Of a stretch of DNA of 64,000 bases, positions 15,786-24,708 are shown piece after piece. The stretch is from Nitrospira sp. (lineage in GTDB: Bacteria > Nitrospirota > Nitrospiria > Nitrospirales > Nitrospiraceae), in the NCBI GenBank assembly GCA_005116965.1, contig SWDG01000027.1, positions 426,432 to 490,431 of the forward strand, in the 5' to 3' direction. Below the pieces are notes generated by a model. The model saw nothing but the letters and a program-made list of their open reading frames with translations. It was not told the DNA's origin and did no database searches. Numbering within the stretch: the stretch's first letter is position 1; every line of letters begins with the position of its first letter. A program made the translations under genes and the position numbers.

Positions 15786-15810
15786 CATTTTTTTGTCACC
15801 TGAGGTCTTC

Positions 15811-16536
15811 GTGGCAAGCAAGGAAGCGAGAAAGGGCATTGCGCACTGGCCAAAGACCGAACGTCCCCGTGAACGTCTTCTTGCCAAGGGGCCCGAAGCG
15901 TTATCTGATGCCCATCTTCTCGCCATCCTCCTGAGAACTGGCCGCCGCGATTCATCCGCTGTGCAAGTGGCCATCGAACTCCTCGACCGAATCGGTGGAC
16001 TGGGAGGATTGGCGGCCTGTGGTATTGAAGAACTCTGCACCATCCCTGGCGTCGGTCCCGCCAAAGCCGCCCAACTTAAAGCCGCATTGGCCTTAGGGAG
16101 ACGGTCGCTGGCTGTTCCAATGTCCACGGGCACTCGCATTTCCTCAAGCTCGGATCTGTTCAAACATTTTCACCCTGCGCTCCGCGATGTGAAACACGAA
16201 CTCTTCAAGGTCATCCTGCTCGACGCAAAAAATATCGTGATCAAAGAGGCCACGGTCTCAGAGGGAAGCCTCACGCTCAGCATCGTGCATCCACGTGAGG
16301 TTTTTGCGCTCGCCGTGCGTGAATCGGCAGCCGCCGTCATTTTTCTTCACAATCATCCCAGCGGAGATCCAACTCCAAGCCCGGAGGATCGGCGATTGAC
16401 CGATCGACTGACAACGGCTGGCACCCTATTGGGGATCCGAGTATTGGACCACGTAATCATCGGAGATGGTCGATACGTAAGTTTTGCCGACGAGGGATGG
16501 CTGACAGAGCAGCGGAATGAGTACGAAGCCCCCTGA
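15811..16536 (+). CDS. radC: RadC-family JAB-domain protein
   Basis: A 241-aa RadC-family protein. An N-terminal UPF0758 region carries a helix-hairpin-helix (PRERLLAKGPEALSDAHLLAILLRTG and IPGVGPAKAAQLKAAL). The C-terminal JAB/MPN metalloprotease-like domain has the catalytic Glu in TVSEGSL and the metal motif HNHPSGDPTPSPED. GTG at 15811 has GAGG six nt upstream and gives a good start; a TTG at 15793 is less likely. Despite its name, RadC is not a proven repair enzyme. It is followed by the EF-G-like gene 82 nt downstream on the same strand. Confidence 0.9.
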   Translation: MASKEARKGIAHWPKTERPRERLLAKGPEALSDAHLLAILLRTGRRDSSAVQVAIELLDRIGGLGGLAACGIEELCTIPGVGPAKAAQLKAALALGRRSLAVPMSTGTRISSSSDLFKHFHPALRDVKHELFKVILLDAKNIVIKEATVSEGSLTLSIVHPREVFALAVRESAAAVIFLHNHPSGDPTPSPEDRRLTDRLTTAGTLLGIRVLDHVIIGDGRYVSFADEGWLTEQRNEYEAP

Positions 16537-16618
16537 GATGATGTCCGCCCAAAACACCAGCCCAAGAAACGTGAGGACGCGAATGGCCTAACCCCATACT
16601 TAACAAGGAGGGCAGACT

Positions 16619-18718
16619 ATGGACACAACCCGTCTGGAGCCCGTCAGAAACGTGGCCGTCGTATCCAGCGCCGGTGCCGGTAAGACCTCTCTCAGTGAGG
16701 CCTTGCTGTATGTCGGTGGTGTGATCCCCATGCTCGGTTCCGTGATGCACGGGACTACCGTTTCAGATTTTGAGCCCGAAGAACTTCGGCATCGCACATC
16801 GACAAGTACCAGCCTTCTTCAGTTCACGTGGAATCACACCAACATCAACCTGATTGACCCTCCCGGTGCACTCGATCTTCTTGGTGAATCGCTCGCTGCC
16901 CTGCAGGCCGCCGATGCGGTCATCCTGATTCTGAGCGAAGCCGTGGGGGTAAGAACAGAGCTGGCACGGCTCTGGACAAGGATCAAAGAGTTGGACCTTC
17001 CTTGTCTGGTATTCGTCAATGGACTTGATAAGGAAAGCGCGTCATTTGAGAACGCTCTTGAGAGCTGTCGCAAGCAGCTCGGTTGTGTTCCACTCCCTAT
17101 GACAGTACCGATCAACGCTGGTATGAATTTAGACGGCGTAGTTGATGTACGACATGAGAGGCTGGTGAGATCTGGGCCGAATTCCGCCAAGGTCGAACAC
17201 CTATTAGTCCCCCCCCTAGAGAGCATCTTGAACAGAGCGCGCCAGCAACTTGTGGAGGCTGTCGCGGAAAGCGGGGAAACCTTGTTGGAGACCTACGTGA
17301 CCCAGGGAGAGTTGAGCCAAGAAGACCTTCTGCAAGGACTCCGACGCGACATCCAAACAAATCAATTTCTTCCCATCTATGGCGGATCCGCCACGCATAA
17401 TGTCGGAGTCTGGTCCTTGTTGGATGCGATAGTCGCCTTATTGCCGTCACCCTCCGAACGTGGTGAGGCCCATCCATGGCATGGCATTCATCCAGAGACG
17501 CACGAAGGTTGTGAGCGGAAGGGGAGTCTGCAGGAACCGTTTTCCGCCTATATCTTCAAGACCATCATCGACCCATTCGTCGGTCGACTGTCTTATTGCC
17601 GTGTCGTGTCCGGAACCATCCATGCAGATGCCACGGTGCTGAATGCTTCCAAACATGTACGAGAGAAGCTTGGCCATTTCTACACGGTGTTGGGCAAACG
17701 TCATGTGGCCGTCGACTCCGTACGAGCGGGAGAGATCGTGGCGATCGGGAAGCTTAAAGACACGCATACCGGTGACACATTGTGTCAAGAGACGGCTCCC
17801 ATCTGTTACCCCATACTGAGCCTACCAAAGCCGATCTTGTCGTTCGCGATTGACGCCAAATCCAAGACAGATATCGACAAGGTCAGCCTTGGGCTTCACA
17901 AACTCATCGAAGAGGACCCCACGCTGGAATTCGCGCGCAATGCCGAAACCAAGGAGATGGTGCTCAGCGGCATGGGGCAATTCCACATCGATTTGGCCCT
18001 CGAAAAGCTCCATCGAAAGTTTGGAGCCGATGTCATACTGCACACGCCGAAAGTCCCATACCGAGAAACGCTCAAGACAACGTCACACGCACAGGGTAAG
18101 TACAAGAAACAAACCGGCGGGCATGGGCAATACGGTGATTGCTGGCTTGAAGTGGCGCCGCTCCCACGCGGTCACGGGTACGCGTTTGAGAATCGCGTGG
18201 TTGGAGGAGCAATTCCTCGAAATTTCATTCCCGCTGTGGAAAAAGGAGTCCTCGAAGCCATGCAGGAGGGACCATTGAGCGGGTTTCCAGTCGTCGATGT
18301 GCAGATCGCCGTCTATGACGGATCTTATCATGCGGTGGATTCGTCTGAGATGTCGTTCAAGATCGCGGGATCAATGGCATTCAAGAAAGCGATAGAGACT
18401 GCGCATCCCGTGTTACTGGAGCCGGTCATGACGGTCGAGATCGACACACCGACTGACGCAGTCGGAGCCGTCATGGGGGACCTGAGTGCTCGACGAGGTC
18501 GCATTGTGGCCGTCAACGCGCAAGACCATGCCGAACAGATCACCGCGTTAGTTCCGCTGGCCGAGTTGTTTCGCTATGCGACGGCCCTCAACGCCATGAC
18601 CGGAGGGCGAGGCAGCTACGCTATGGATTTCACGCAGTATGATGAAGTACCGAAAGAATTGGCTACAAAGGTCATCGAGCGACAGAAGGCAGAAGGACAA
18701 GCCGCTACGGCCCATTGA
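16619..18718 (+). CDS. EF-G-like translation factor with degenerate GTPase motifs
   Basis: A 699-aa protein with the full five-domain layout of elongation factor G, closest to the EF-G-like (FusA2) branch. Domain II (SAYIFKTIIDPFVGRLSYCRVVSG), domain IV (QTGGHGQYGDCWLEV) and the C-terminal RRGRIV segment are well kept. The GTPase domain is altered: G1 is SSAGAGKTS (16-24), G3 is DPPGA (80-84) in place of DTPG plus His or Tyr, and G4 is NGLD (134-137) in place of NKxD. The lost Lys normally stacks on the guanine. AAGGAGGG precedes the ATG. It may bind GTP weakly or act without hydrolysis; it is probably not the main EF-G. Confidence 0.85.
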   Translation: MDTTRLEPVRNVAVVSSAGAGKTSLSEALLYVGGVIPMLGSVMHGTTVSDFEPEELRHRTSTSTSLLQFTWNHTNINLIDPPGALDLLGESLAALQAADAVILILSEAVGVRTELARLWTRIKELDLPCLVFVNGLDKESASFENALESCRKQLGCVPLPMTVPINAGMNLDGVVDVRHERLVRSGPNSAKVEHLLVPPLESILNRARQQLVEAVAESGETLLETYVTQGELSQEDLLQGLRRDIQTNQFLPIYGGSATHNVGVWSLLDAIVALLPSPSERGEAHPWHGIHPETHEGCERKGSLQEPFSAYIFKTIIDPFVGRLSYCRVVSGTIHADATVLNASKHVREKLGHFYTVLGKRHVAVDSVRAGEIVAIGKLKDTHTGDTLCQETAPICYPILSLPKPILSFAIDAKSKTDIDKVSLGLHKLIEEDPTLEFARNAETKEMVLSGMGQFHIDLALEKLHRKFGADVILHTPKVPYRETLKTTSHAQGKYKKQTGGHGQYGDCWLEVAPLPRGHGYAFENRVVGGAIPRNFIPAVEKGVLEAMQEGPLSGFPVVDVQIAVYDGSYHAVDSSEMSFKIAGSMAFKKAIETAHPVLLEPVMTVEIDTPTDAVGAVMGDLSARRGRIVAVNAQDHAEQITALVPLAELFRYATALNAMTGGRGSYAMDFTQYDEVPKELATKVIERQKAEGQAATAH

Positions 18719-18725
18719 GAGATCG

Positions 18726-20117
18726 TTAGTCGGAGGCTTTGAGCACAACATAAAATGCGCGGCTTTCCCGAAGCACACGGAGCAACAGGGTGTCGCCACG
18801 CCTGGATCGCGCAATGGCCGATATGAATTCTCCTACGGAAGACACTTCCATGCGGTTGACCTCTTTGATAAGGTCGCCTTCGCGGAGACCTTCGGCTTGA
18901 GCACGGCTGTTGGGTTCAACCTTTGCGATGAGCACCCCCTTCGACTCACGAAGCTTGAACCTCTCCGCCAGGGTGGCCGTCACGTCTTGGACATCAAGGC
19001 CAAGCTTGATGTCCAACTTCTCCTCTTGTTGAGGAAGCAATGCGATGACAGCTGCATCACGCCGCTCGGTGAGGGGAACGTCTATCATCAAGTGTTTCAG
19101 ATCCCGAACGATTTCAATCTTTGAGGTCGCGCCCGGAGTCAGCATCGCGATCAGACGAGACAGCTTATTCGGTGAATCAACAACGGCCCCATCAATCCGG
19201 ACGATGACATCGCCCGGTTTGATCCCAGCTAAGGCTGCAGGGTCTTTCTCGAAGACTTCGTTCACGAGTACCCCTTCGCCTTCGGTGACTCCGAATTTTT
19301 TCGCCAACTCAGCCGTCAACGGTTGAATCCCGACTCCGAGCCAGCCCCGCACAACCTTCCCTTTCGCAAGTAACTGTTCGATGACCTGCTTAGCCATATT
19401 CGAGGGAATGGCGAATCCGATGCCTTGAGCGAAATTAATGATCGCCGTATTGATGCCGATCACCTCACCACGTAGGTTAAAGAGCGGGCCTCCGGAATTT
19501 CCAGGGTTGATCGAAGCATCGGTCTGGATAAAGTTTTCGTACCGTGAGAGGTTAATATTTTCTCGACCGATGCCGCTGACCACCCCAAGCGTCACGGTCC
19601 GGTCCAGTCCGAATGGATTTCCAACGGCCAGCACCCATTGGCCGACCTTGACGCCAGCGGAATCACCAAATCGTGCGCTGGGCAGGGGGCGATCGGTGGT
19701 CACTTTGAGCACCGCTAAATCGGTGTCTGGATCTTTGCCGACTACATAAGCGATAAGCTTCGTCTTATCGGAAAACCGCACTTCAATCTCATTGGCGTCA
19801 CCAATCACATGATTGTTCGTCACGATATGGCCGTCACTGTCGACGATCAGGCCCGAGCCGGAGCCTGACGCATTCGGCGTACGCTCGCCGGACCCTTCGT
19901 GAAGCCTACTTGTGCTGGTGATGGGAAACAGATTGACGACGGAAGGCTTGGCCTGCTCAGCGAGTTCGGTAATGACTGCTTGAATCTCTTCGAGCATGCG
20001 AATGCCGGGTGAGTCAGGCGATACGGCCTCAGCCACGCCGCCTCCGATGACAGCTGGAAGGAGGGAAGCGATACAATAGAACAGCACACGTACTGACCGG
20101 AATGCGCGGGCTAGCAT
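18726..20117 (-). CDS. Periplasmic HtrA/DegQ-type serine protease
   Basis: A 463-aa Do-type protease and chaperone for misfolded envelope proteins. An N-terminal signal segment (about 8-30) is followed by a trypsin-like domain with the triad His103 (NNHVIG), Asp133 (DTDLAVL) and Ser208 (PGNSGGP). Two PDZ domains follow (about 260-350 and 375-460), the first with GWLGVGIQPL and PGDVIVRIDG. It converges on the EF-G-like gene with only 7 bp between stops. The RCK_C-type gene lies upstream on the same strand. DegP, DegQ and DegS cannot be told apart from sequence alone, but two PDZ domains exclude DegS. Confidence 0.92.
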   Translation of the reverse strand: MLARAFRSVRVLFYCIASLLPAVIGGGVAEAVSPDSPGIRMLEEIQAVITELAEQAKPSVVNLFPITSTSRLHEGSGERTPNASGSGSGLIVDSDGHIVTNNHVIGDANEIEVRFSDKTKLIAYVVGKDPDTDLAVLKVTTDRPLPSARFGDSAGVKVGQWVLAVGNPFGLDRTVTLGVVSGIGRENINLSRYENFIQTDASINPGNSGGPLFNLRGEVIGINTAIINFAQGIGFAIPSNMAKQVIEQLLAKGKVVRGWLGVGIQPLTAELAKKFGVTEGEGVLVNEVFEKDPAALAGIKPGDVIVRIDGAVVDSPNKLSRLIAMLTPGATSKIEIVRDLKHLMIDVPLTERRDAAVIALLPQQEEKLDIKLGLDVQDVTATLAERFKLRESKGVLIAKVEPNSRAQAEGLREGDLIKEVNRMEVSSVGEFISAIARSRRGDTLLLRVLRESRAFYVVLKASD

Positions 20118-20151
20118 TGGGCGATATTGTATCTGATCTCTGTCGATGTGC

Positions 20152-20808
20152 CTACTCCTCTACACCGATCTCGTGAACGACGCGGTGAGGGGAACGCTGG
20201 CCGGCAAACCATGAGACAAGTTGATCAAGTTCCGTTTGTGCACCAACCAACACCACGATGTCACCCGGTCGGAACTGAAGATCGTGGGTCGGAGCCAATA
20301 GAAAAGGCCCTCGCAAAACGGCGGCCACGGAGGCGGAGGAACTCGGTGGAAGCACGCTGAGCGGCTGTCCCGCCGCAGCCGCTCCTCGAACGACGGTCAG
20401 CCGTTTGATACCTCCTGAACGAAGTGCCAAATCCTGTTGAAGAGAGAGCAAGTCCTGATGGACCGTCTCGATTTTGAGCTCGCGAATCTCGGCATCGACG
20501 CTGATCAACACTTGTTTCAACTCTTGAACACGAGAGATGGCATCGGCAAGCGTCTGATCGATCACGCCGACGACTGAATCGGGGTGACTCTGGTCCTGAA
20601 GTCGATCAGAGATCTGCGCAACAATTTGTTGGCCGACCTTAGCCGTCACATCGTCAATGCGCTGAAGCAAGGTAGACGCCTGCCAATGGAGCCGAATAAT
20701 CTGAACCTTTCGATTAACGAGTTCGGAAATCGAGAGAATCGTTTCGTAGAACGCATGTCCGGTAATTGAAAGCTCTTTATGTACGCGGCCAAGCAGCTCA
20801 AACGTCAT
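20152..20808 (-). CDS. PhoU-like helical protein with C-terminal RCK_C (TrkA-C) domain
   Basis: A 218-aa cytoplasmic protein. The first 145 residues are long amphipathic helices resembling a PhoU-type bundle (SELVNRKVQIIRLHWQAS onward). The last 70 show a TrkA-C/RCK_C pattern, GQPLSVLPPSSSASVAAVLR and FRPGDIVVLVGAQTELDQL, a ligand-binding module of cation transporters and their regulators. ATG at 20808 is preferred because the residues before it look non-coding; there is no strong Shine-Dalgarno. No transporter gene is adjacent. It is 34 bp upstream of the HtrA gene and may be cotranscribed with it. Regulation of ion transport is an inference. Confidence 0.6.
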   Translation of the reverse strand: MTFELLGRVHKELSITGHAFYETILSISELVNRKVQIIRLHWQASTLLQRIDDVTAKVGQQIVAQISDRLQDQSHPDSVVGVIDQTLADAISRVQELKQVLISVDAEIRELKIETVHQDLLSLQQDLALRSGGIKRLTVVRGAAAAGQPLSVLPPSSSASVAAVLRGPFLLAPTHDLQFRPGDIVVLVGAQTELDQLVSWFAGQRSPHRVVHEIGVEE

Positions 20809-21258
20809 GGTCTGATAAGATGTATTATGTAAACTTTCAACTCTTCGCCAGTCGCCAGTCCACCACACGAGTCTCTCGCATCAATCATCCCTACTTCATA
20901 GCGGATCGTGGTTCGGAGGTCAATCGCGCAGGAGATTTTTGAAGTTCCGCAGAATCTCCTGTTAAGCACACATGACCTTTCAATCTTCTCACGCTGCTCG
21001 CTGATGCTGTTTGCACGCTCATACTTATAAAGTGTTACTTTAACTATTTATCTCGGCCTATTACTTGAGGACACCTTCTATTTGATGTATCTATTCGTCC
21101 GTGCCTGGCTAGCCGCATGCGAAATCTGCTCTCAAGCTAGGCTCATGGCACGGGAGAAAACTTCGACTTCTTGCTGATTCCGTTCGGCCCTTGCAAACCA
21201 GGCCTACACTCCGTAAGCTGATCAAGATGATGATGTTTCTCATCTCCTAAATCACGAT
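20809..21258. other. 450-bp divergent intergenic region
   Basis: This AT-richer gap between the RCK_C gene (leftward) and the DnaJ-like gene (rightward) holds no convincing protein frame or RNA. A TTGAGG...TATCTA pair 17 nt apart at about 21065-21093 is a weak promoter candidate for the rightward gene. Nothing else is recognised. Confidence 0.4.
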
Positions 21259-22302
21259 ATGGCAACGACCCCACGCGACTACTATCAGGTGCTCGACCTC
21301 CCGCGCACGGCTTCGCCCGACGATATCAAAAAAGCCTATCGCCGGCTCGCCCGCCAGTACCATCCCGATCTCCATGCGGGGGTGAAGAAGGCCGAGATGG
21401 AAAAGAAATTTAAAGAGCTCAATGAGGCGCAGGAAGTCCTGACCGATCCGGAGAAGCGAAAGAAGTATGACCAGTACGGGGCCGATTGGGAACAAGCGCA
21501 AGCCTTCGAGAAAGCTCGTCAGCAGACCGGAGGACAAGGGTTTGGCGGACCCTGGGGCTCCGATGGAGGCTACAGCCGTCCAGGAAGCGGCGGCGCCGGG
21601 AGCGAGCAATTCTCCGATTTTTTTGAAAACATCTTTGGAAACCGCAGCCGCGGCGGAGCTGGAATGCCGGGAGAGGACATCGAGACCGACGTCCAGTTGG
21701 GGCTGCGCGAGGTGCTCACCGGTGTGACAAGGCGTGTGAATCTGCGTGAGCCTCGGACCTGCTCGACCTGTCAAGGGAGCGGCACCGTGCGTAGCCGATC
21801 TTGCATAACCTGTCAGGGTGCCGGGATGACAACCGAATCCAAGACCATTGAAGTGCGGATTCCCGCTGGAGTGCAAGACGGAACACGGGTTCGGGTTGCC
21901 GGAAAAGGCCAGCCTGGAACGCATGGCGGGAAGCGCGGGGACCTGTATCTGCATGTGGTCATCCCCTCCGATCCCGTCTTTCGTCGACAAGGTTCAGACT
22001 TGCACGTCAGTCTGCCCGTTTATCCTTGGGAAGCCATGCTCGGGGCAGAGGTGACTGCGCCAACCTTAGCAGAGCCGGTCAAGGTCAAGGTTCCACCGGG
22101 CAGCAAAGCTGACGGGAAACTCCGACTCAAGGGGAAGGGGCTTCCCTCGGCCACAGGTGGGCATGGCGATCTGTTCCTGACGTTGCAGATTGTCATGCTA
22201 GCCAGCGTCAGCGAAGACGAACGGATGTTGTACGAACGTTTGAGCACACAACGACATCCAGACCCGCGAATGGAACTTCTCCAGAGCGCCCAACGGCGTT
22301 AA
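21259..22302 (+). CDS. DnaJ/CbpA-type cochaperone with half zinc finger
   Basis: A 347-aa Hsp40. The J domain (about 5-70) has the HPD motif in [10 protein letters not shown] and stimulates DnaK. A Gly/Phe-rich linker follows (about 85-130). The client-binding beta domains include [18 protein letters not shown] and a C-terminal [19 protein letters not shown]. Between them are only two CxxCxGxG motifs, CSTCQGSG and CITCQGAG; classical DnaJ has four and CbpA none, so this is an intermediate form able to hold one zinc. The Shine-Dalgarno is weak. No dnaK or grpE is nearby. Confidence 0.88.
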   Translation: MATTPRDYYQVLDLPRTASPDDIKKAYRRLARQYHPDLHAGVKKAEMEKKFKELNEAQEVLTDPEKRKKYDQYGADWEQAQAFEKARQQTGGQGFGGPWGSDGGYSRPGSGGAGSEQFSDFFENIFGNRSRGGAGMPGEDIETDVQLGLREVLTGVTRRVNLREPRTCSTCQGSGTVRSRSCITCQGAGMTTESKTIEVRIPAGVQDGTRVRVAGKGQPGTHGGKRGDLYLHVVIPSDPVFRRQGSDLHVSLPVYPWEAMLGAEVTAPTLAEPVKVKVPPGSKADGKLRLKGKGLPSATGGHGDLFLTLQIVMLASVSEDERMLYERLSTQRHPDPRMELLQSAQRR

Positions 22303-22324
22303 ACCAGAAACATGATCGACCTTG

Positions 22325-22352
22325 GTAACGCCAAGCCCCTCGCTTGCGTTAC
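22325..22352 (+). terminator. Hairpin between the DnaJ-like and CpxP-like genes
   Basis: GTAACGC/GCGTTAC with an inner AAGC/GCTT pair forms a stem about 22 nt after the chaperone stop codon. There is no T-tract. Confidence 0.35.
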
Positions 22353-22406
22353 GTGGACTGCTATGGCAATCTTCGACTTCAGGGCCTCTCAACCAAGGAG
22401 GAATTC

Positions 22407-23036
22407 ATGATATCTCTCACAAAGACGACGGTAGCTGTTGTCGTCGCGTCGGCATGTCTGTTCATGGTGAACACACCAAGTCTGTGGGCCAATGATCCGA
22501 GTTATGGTCATGCTGGAGGGGGGCACGGCGGCGGGGCCCACGGCTATGGCAAAGGAGTGATGCATAGCGGGACCGGCCATCTGATCCGGCACCTGCTCAA
22601 GCACGACAAGGATATTGGGCTCACAGCGGATCAGGTTGCCAAACTGAAGGACATCCAGCTCAATCTTGACAAAGCACGGATTAAGGCCGAAGCCGATATC
22701 CAAATTGCGGAGCGTGAACTGAAGGCGCTGACCGACAATGACCAGTTCGATCTCGCCGCGATCGAAACCAAGCTGAGACAAAGCGAAGATCTGCAAGTCG
22801 GGCTACGGATGACATCCATCAAGACCCGTCGCGACGTGATGGGCTTGCTGACTCCGGAACAACGAGCGAAGGAGCAGTCCGAGCACGCCAAGATGATGAA
22901 CCAGCCCAAGGGCCATGGCACTCCACATGGAGGCGTGATGCCCTACGGTACGAATCCCCATGGTGCCACTCCGCACGGCAAGAATCCCCATGAAACCACG
23001 CCCCCAACTCCACCCAGCAACATGCCTGTACAGTAG
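22407..23036 (+). CDS. Periplasmic CpxP/Spy-like LTxxQ protein with His/Gly-rich ends
   Basis: A 209-aa exported protein with a signal peptide ending near SLWA (about residue 28). The central helices carry GLTADQVAKLKDIQ and GLLTPEQRAKEQ, the two LTxxQ-type motifs of CpxP/Spy envelope-stress and metal-binding proteins. The mature N-terminus is very rich in His and Gly, and the C-terminus has repeats of the form NPHG/TPHG, suggesting binding of copper, nickel or zinc. AAGGAGG six nt before the ATG at 22407 fixes the start. ilvD begins directly after the stop codon. Confidence 0.75.
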   Translation: MISLTKTTVAVVVASACLFMVNTPSLWANDPSYGHAGGGHGGGAHGYGKGVMHSGTGHLIRHLLKHDKDIGLTADQVAKLKDIQLNLDKARIKAEADIQIAERELKALTDNDQFDLAAIETKLRQSEDLQVGLRMTSIKTRRDVMGLLTPEQRAKEQSEHAKMMNQPKGHGTPHGGVMPYGTNPHGATPHGKNPHETTPPTPPSNMPVQ

Positions 23037-24608
23037 ATGGAGCCACAAAGACCGATGAAAAAAGCAATGAAGCTCCAGAGTCAGGATCTCCTCGTTGGGG
23101 CCGGCCGCGCGCCGGCGAGGGCCATGTTAAAAGCCGTTGGTTTTACGGACGATGACCTGTCGAAACCTCTCGTTGGCGTGGCCAATACCTGGATCGAGGT
23201 CATGCCGTGCAATTTTCACTTACGACGGCTTTCAGAGCGAGTGAAAGCTGGAATTCGAGCCGCCGGAGGGACTCCGATCGAGTACAACACCATCGCGGTG
23301 TCCGACGGGATCTCGATGGGAACCGAAGGAATGAAAGCGTCCCTGATCAGCCGCGAGGTCATCGCGGATTCGATCGAGCTCGTCGCACGTGGACACTTGT
23401 TCGATGCCGTTGTCGCCCTGTCTGGGTGCGATAAGACAATTCCCGGCACCGTCATGGCTCTCGCTCGATTGAACCTGCCATCACTCATGCTGTATGGCGG
23501 CTCGATCATGCCGGGACAGTTTCAAGGACATGATGTGACCATTCAGGATGTCTTTGAAGCAGTCGGCAAACATGCGTCGGGAAAGATGACCGACGCAGAG
23601 CTGAAGGACTTGGAAGATCACGCGTGCCCGGGGCCTGGAGCTTGTGGAGGTCAATTCACCGCCAATACGATGGCCATTGCGTTTGAATTTCTCGGCATTT
23701 CACCGATGGGCCTCAACGGAGTGCCCGCCATGGACGGACGGAAAGACGATGTCGCCTTCGAGTGCGGCAAGATGGTGATGGAGCTCGTGAAGCAGAATCT
23801 GCGCCCTCTCCAGATTATTACTCGAAAGTCGTTGGAGAACGCCATCGCCGCCGTCGCCACGACCGGGGGCTCGACGAACGCCGTGCTACATCTCCTTGCC
23901 ATCGCCCGTGAGTCCGGGATCAAGCTGAGCATTGACGATTTCGACAAGATCAATCGCAAGGTCCCCTTGCTGGCCGACCTCAAACCAGGGGGCCGATTTG
24001 CTGCCGCAGATCTTTATGCGGCTGGCGGCACAACCCTCGTGGCTAAACGGTTGCTCGAGGCTGGGCTCCTTCATGGGAATCAGCCCACCGTCACCGGTCG
24101 AACGATTGGTGAAGAGGCATCACACGCTCGTTCGATGACCAAGTTCCAGGGACGGGCGAAGGTCTATGAGCGGGAGGAGGATGCCTTCGTGGCAGTCAAG
24201 GCGGGACAGATCAAGCCTGGTGATGTCGTCGTCATTCGATACGAAGGCCCGTCCGGTGGGCCAGGCATGCGCGAGATGTTGGGCGTGACGGCGGCCATCG
24301 TGGGTGCCGGCCTTGGCGACTCTGTGGCTTTGCTCACTGATGGCCGCTTCTCCGGAGCCACCCATGGATTGATGGCAGGCCACGTCGCCCCTGAAGCCGC
24401 GAAGGGAGGGCCGATCGCGGCGGTCAAGAACGGCGACACGATTACCTTCGATATTCCCAAACGCCGTTTGGATGTGGCCCTCTCGCAGAGAGAAATCGCC
24501 ATGAGGCTGAAGAAAGTCAAACCACCAGTACCGCGCTACACCTCGGGCGTGATGGGGAAATATGCCAGACACGTTTCGTCCGCATCGGAAGGCGCCATCA
24601 CGAGTTAG
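23037..24608 (+). CDS. ilvD: Dihydroxy-acid dehydratase with an internal deletion
   Basis: IlvD dehydrates 2,3-dihydroxy acids to 2-keto acids in valine, leucine and isoleucine synthesis and carries an Fe-S cluster. The cluster and active-site motifs are present: [25 protein letters not shown] and [10 protein letters not shown]. The protein is 523 aa, while the family is usually about 555-560. The shortfall lies at one place: [11 protein letters not shown] runs straight into [14 protein letters not shown], skipping the conserved block that normally contains the LKGNLAPEG motif. Reading frame is kept across the junction near 24120-24135. The start could also be ATG 23055. Activity is doubtful. 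Confidence 0.88.
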   Translation: MEPQRPMKKAMKLQSQDLLVGAGRAPARAMLKAVGFTDDDLSKPLVGVANTWIEVMPCNFHLRRLSERVKAGIRAAGGTPIEYNTIAVSDGISMGTEGMKASLISREVIADSIELVARGHLFDAVVALSGCDKTIPGTVMALARLNLPSLMLYGGSIMPGQFQGHDVTIQDVFEAVGKHASGKMTDAELKDLEDHACPGPGACGGQFTANTMAIAFEFLGISPMGLNGVPAMDGRKDDVAFECGKMVMELVKQNLRPLQIITRKSLENAIAAVATTGGSTNAVLHLLAIARESGIKLSIDDFDKINRKVPLLADLKPGGRFAAADLYAAGGTTLVAKRLLEAGLLHGNQPTVTGRTIGEEASHARSMTKFQGRAKVYEREEDAFVAVKAGQIKPGDVVVIRYEGPSGGPGMREMLGVTAAIVGAGLGDSVALLTDGRFSGATHGLMAGHVAPEAAKGGPIAAVKNGDTITFDIPKRRLDVALSQREIAMRLKKVKPPVPRYTSGVMGKYARHVSSASEGAITS

Positions 24609-24654
24609 GCTTGATCGACTCCATTCTCCATCTGACCTTCAGAAGGCAGTCTTC

Positions 24655-24697
24655 GCCCTTCCTCACGCCATCATGCGTGTACCCGCTGAGGAAGGGC
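24655..24697. terminator. Bidirectional terminator between convergent ilvD and the ABC permease
   Basis: GCCCTTCCTCA and TGAGGAAGGGC form a perfect 11-bp stem, with a smaller ACGC/GCGT pairing inside the loop. It sits between two convergent genes, as expected for a shared terminator. Confidence 0.65.
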
Positions 24698-24708
24698 CTC
24701 TCGATCTA

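Noticed and set aside
20869-21258. A tRNA or other structured RNA in the divergent gap
   Set aside because: No cloverleaf with a TTC-loop sequence or conserved stem could be built by eye on either strand.
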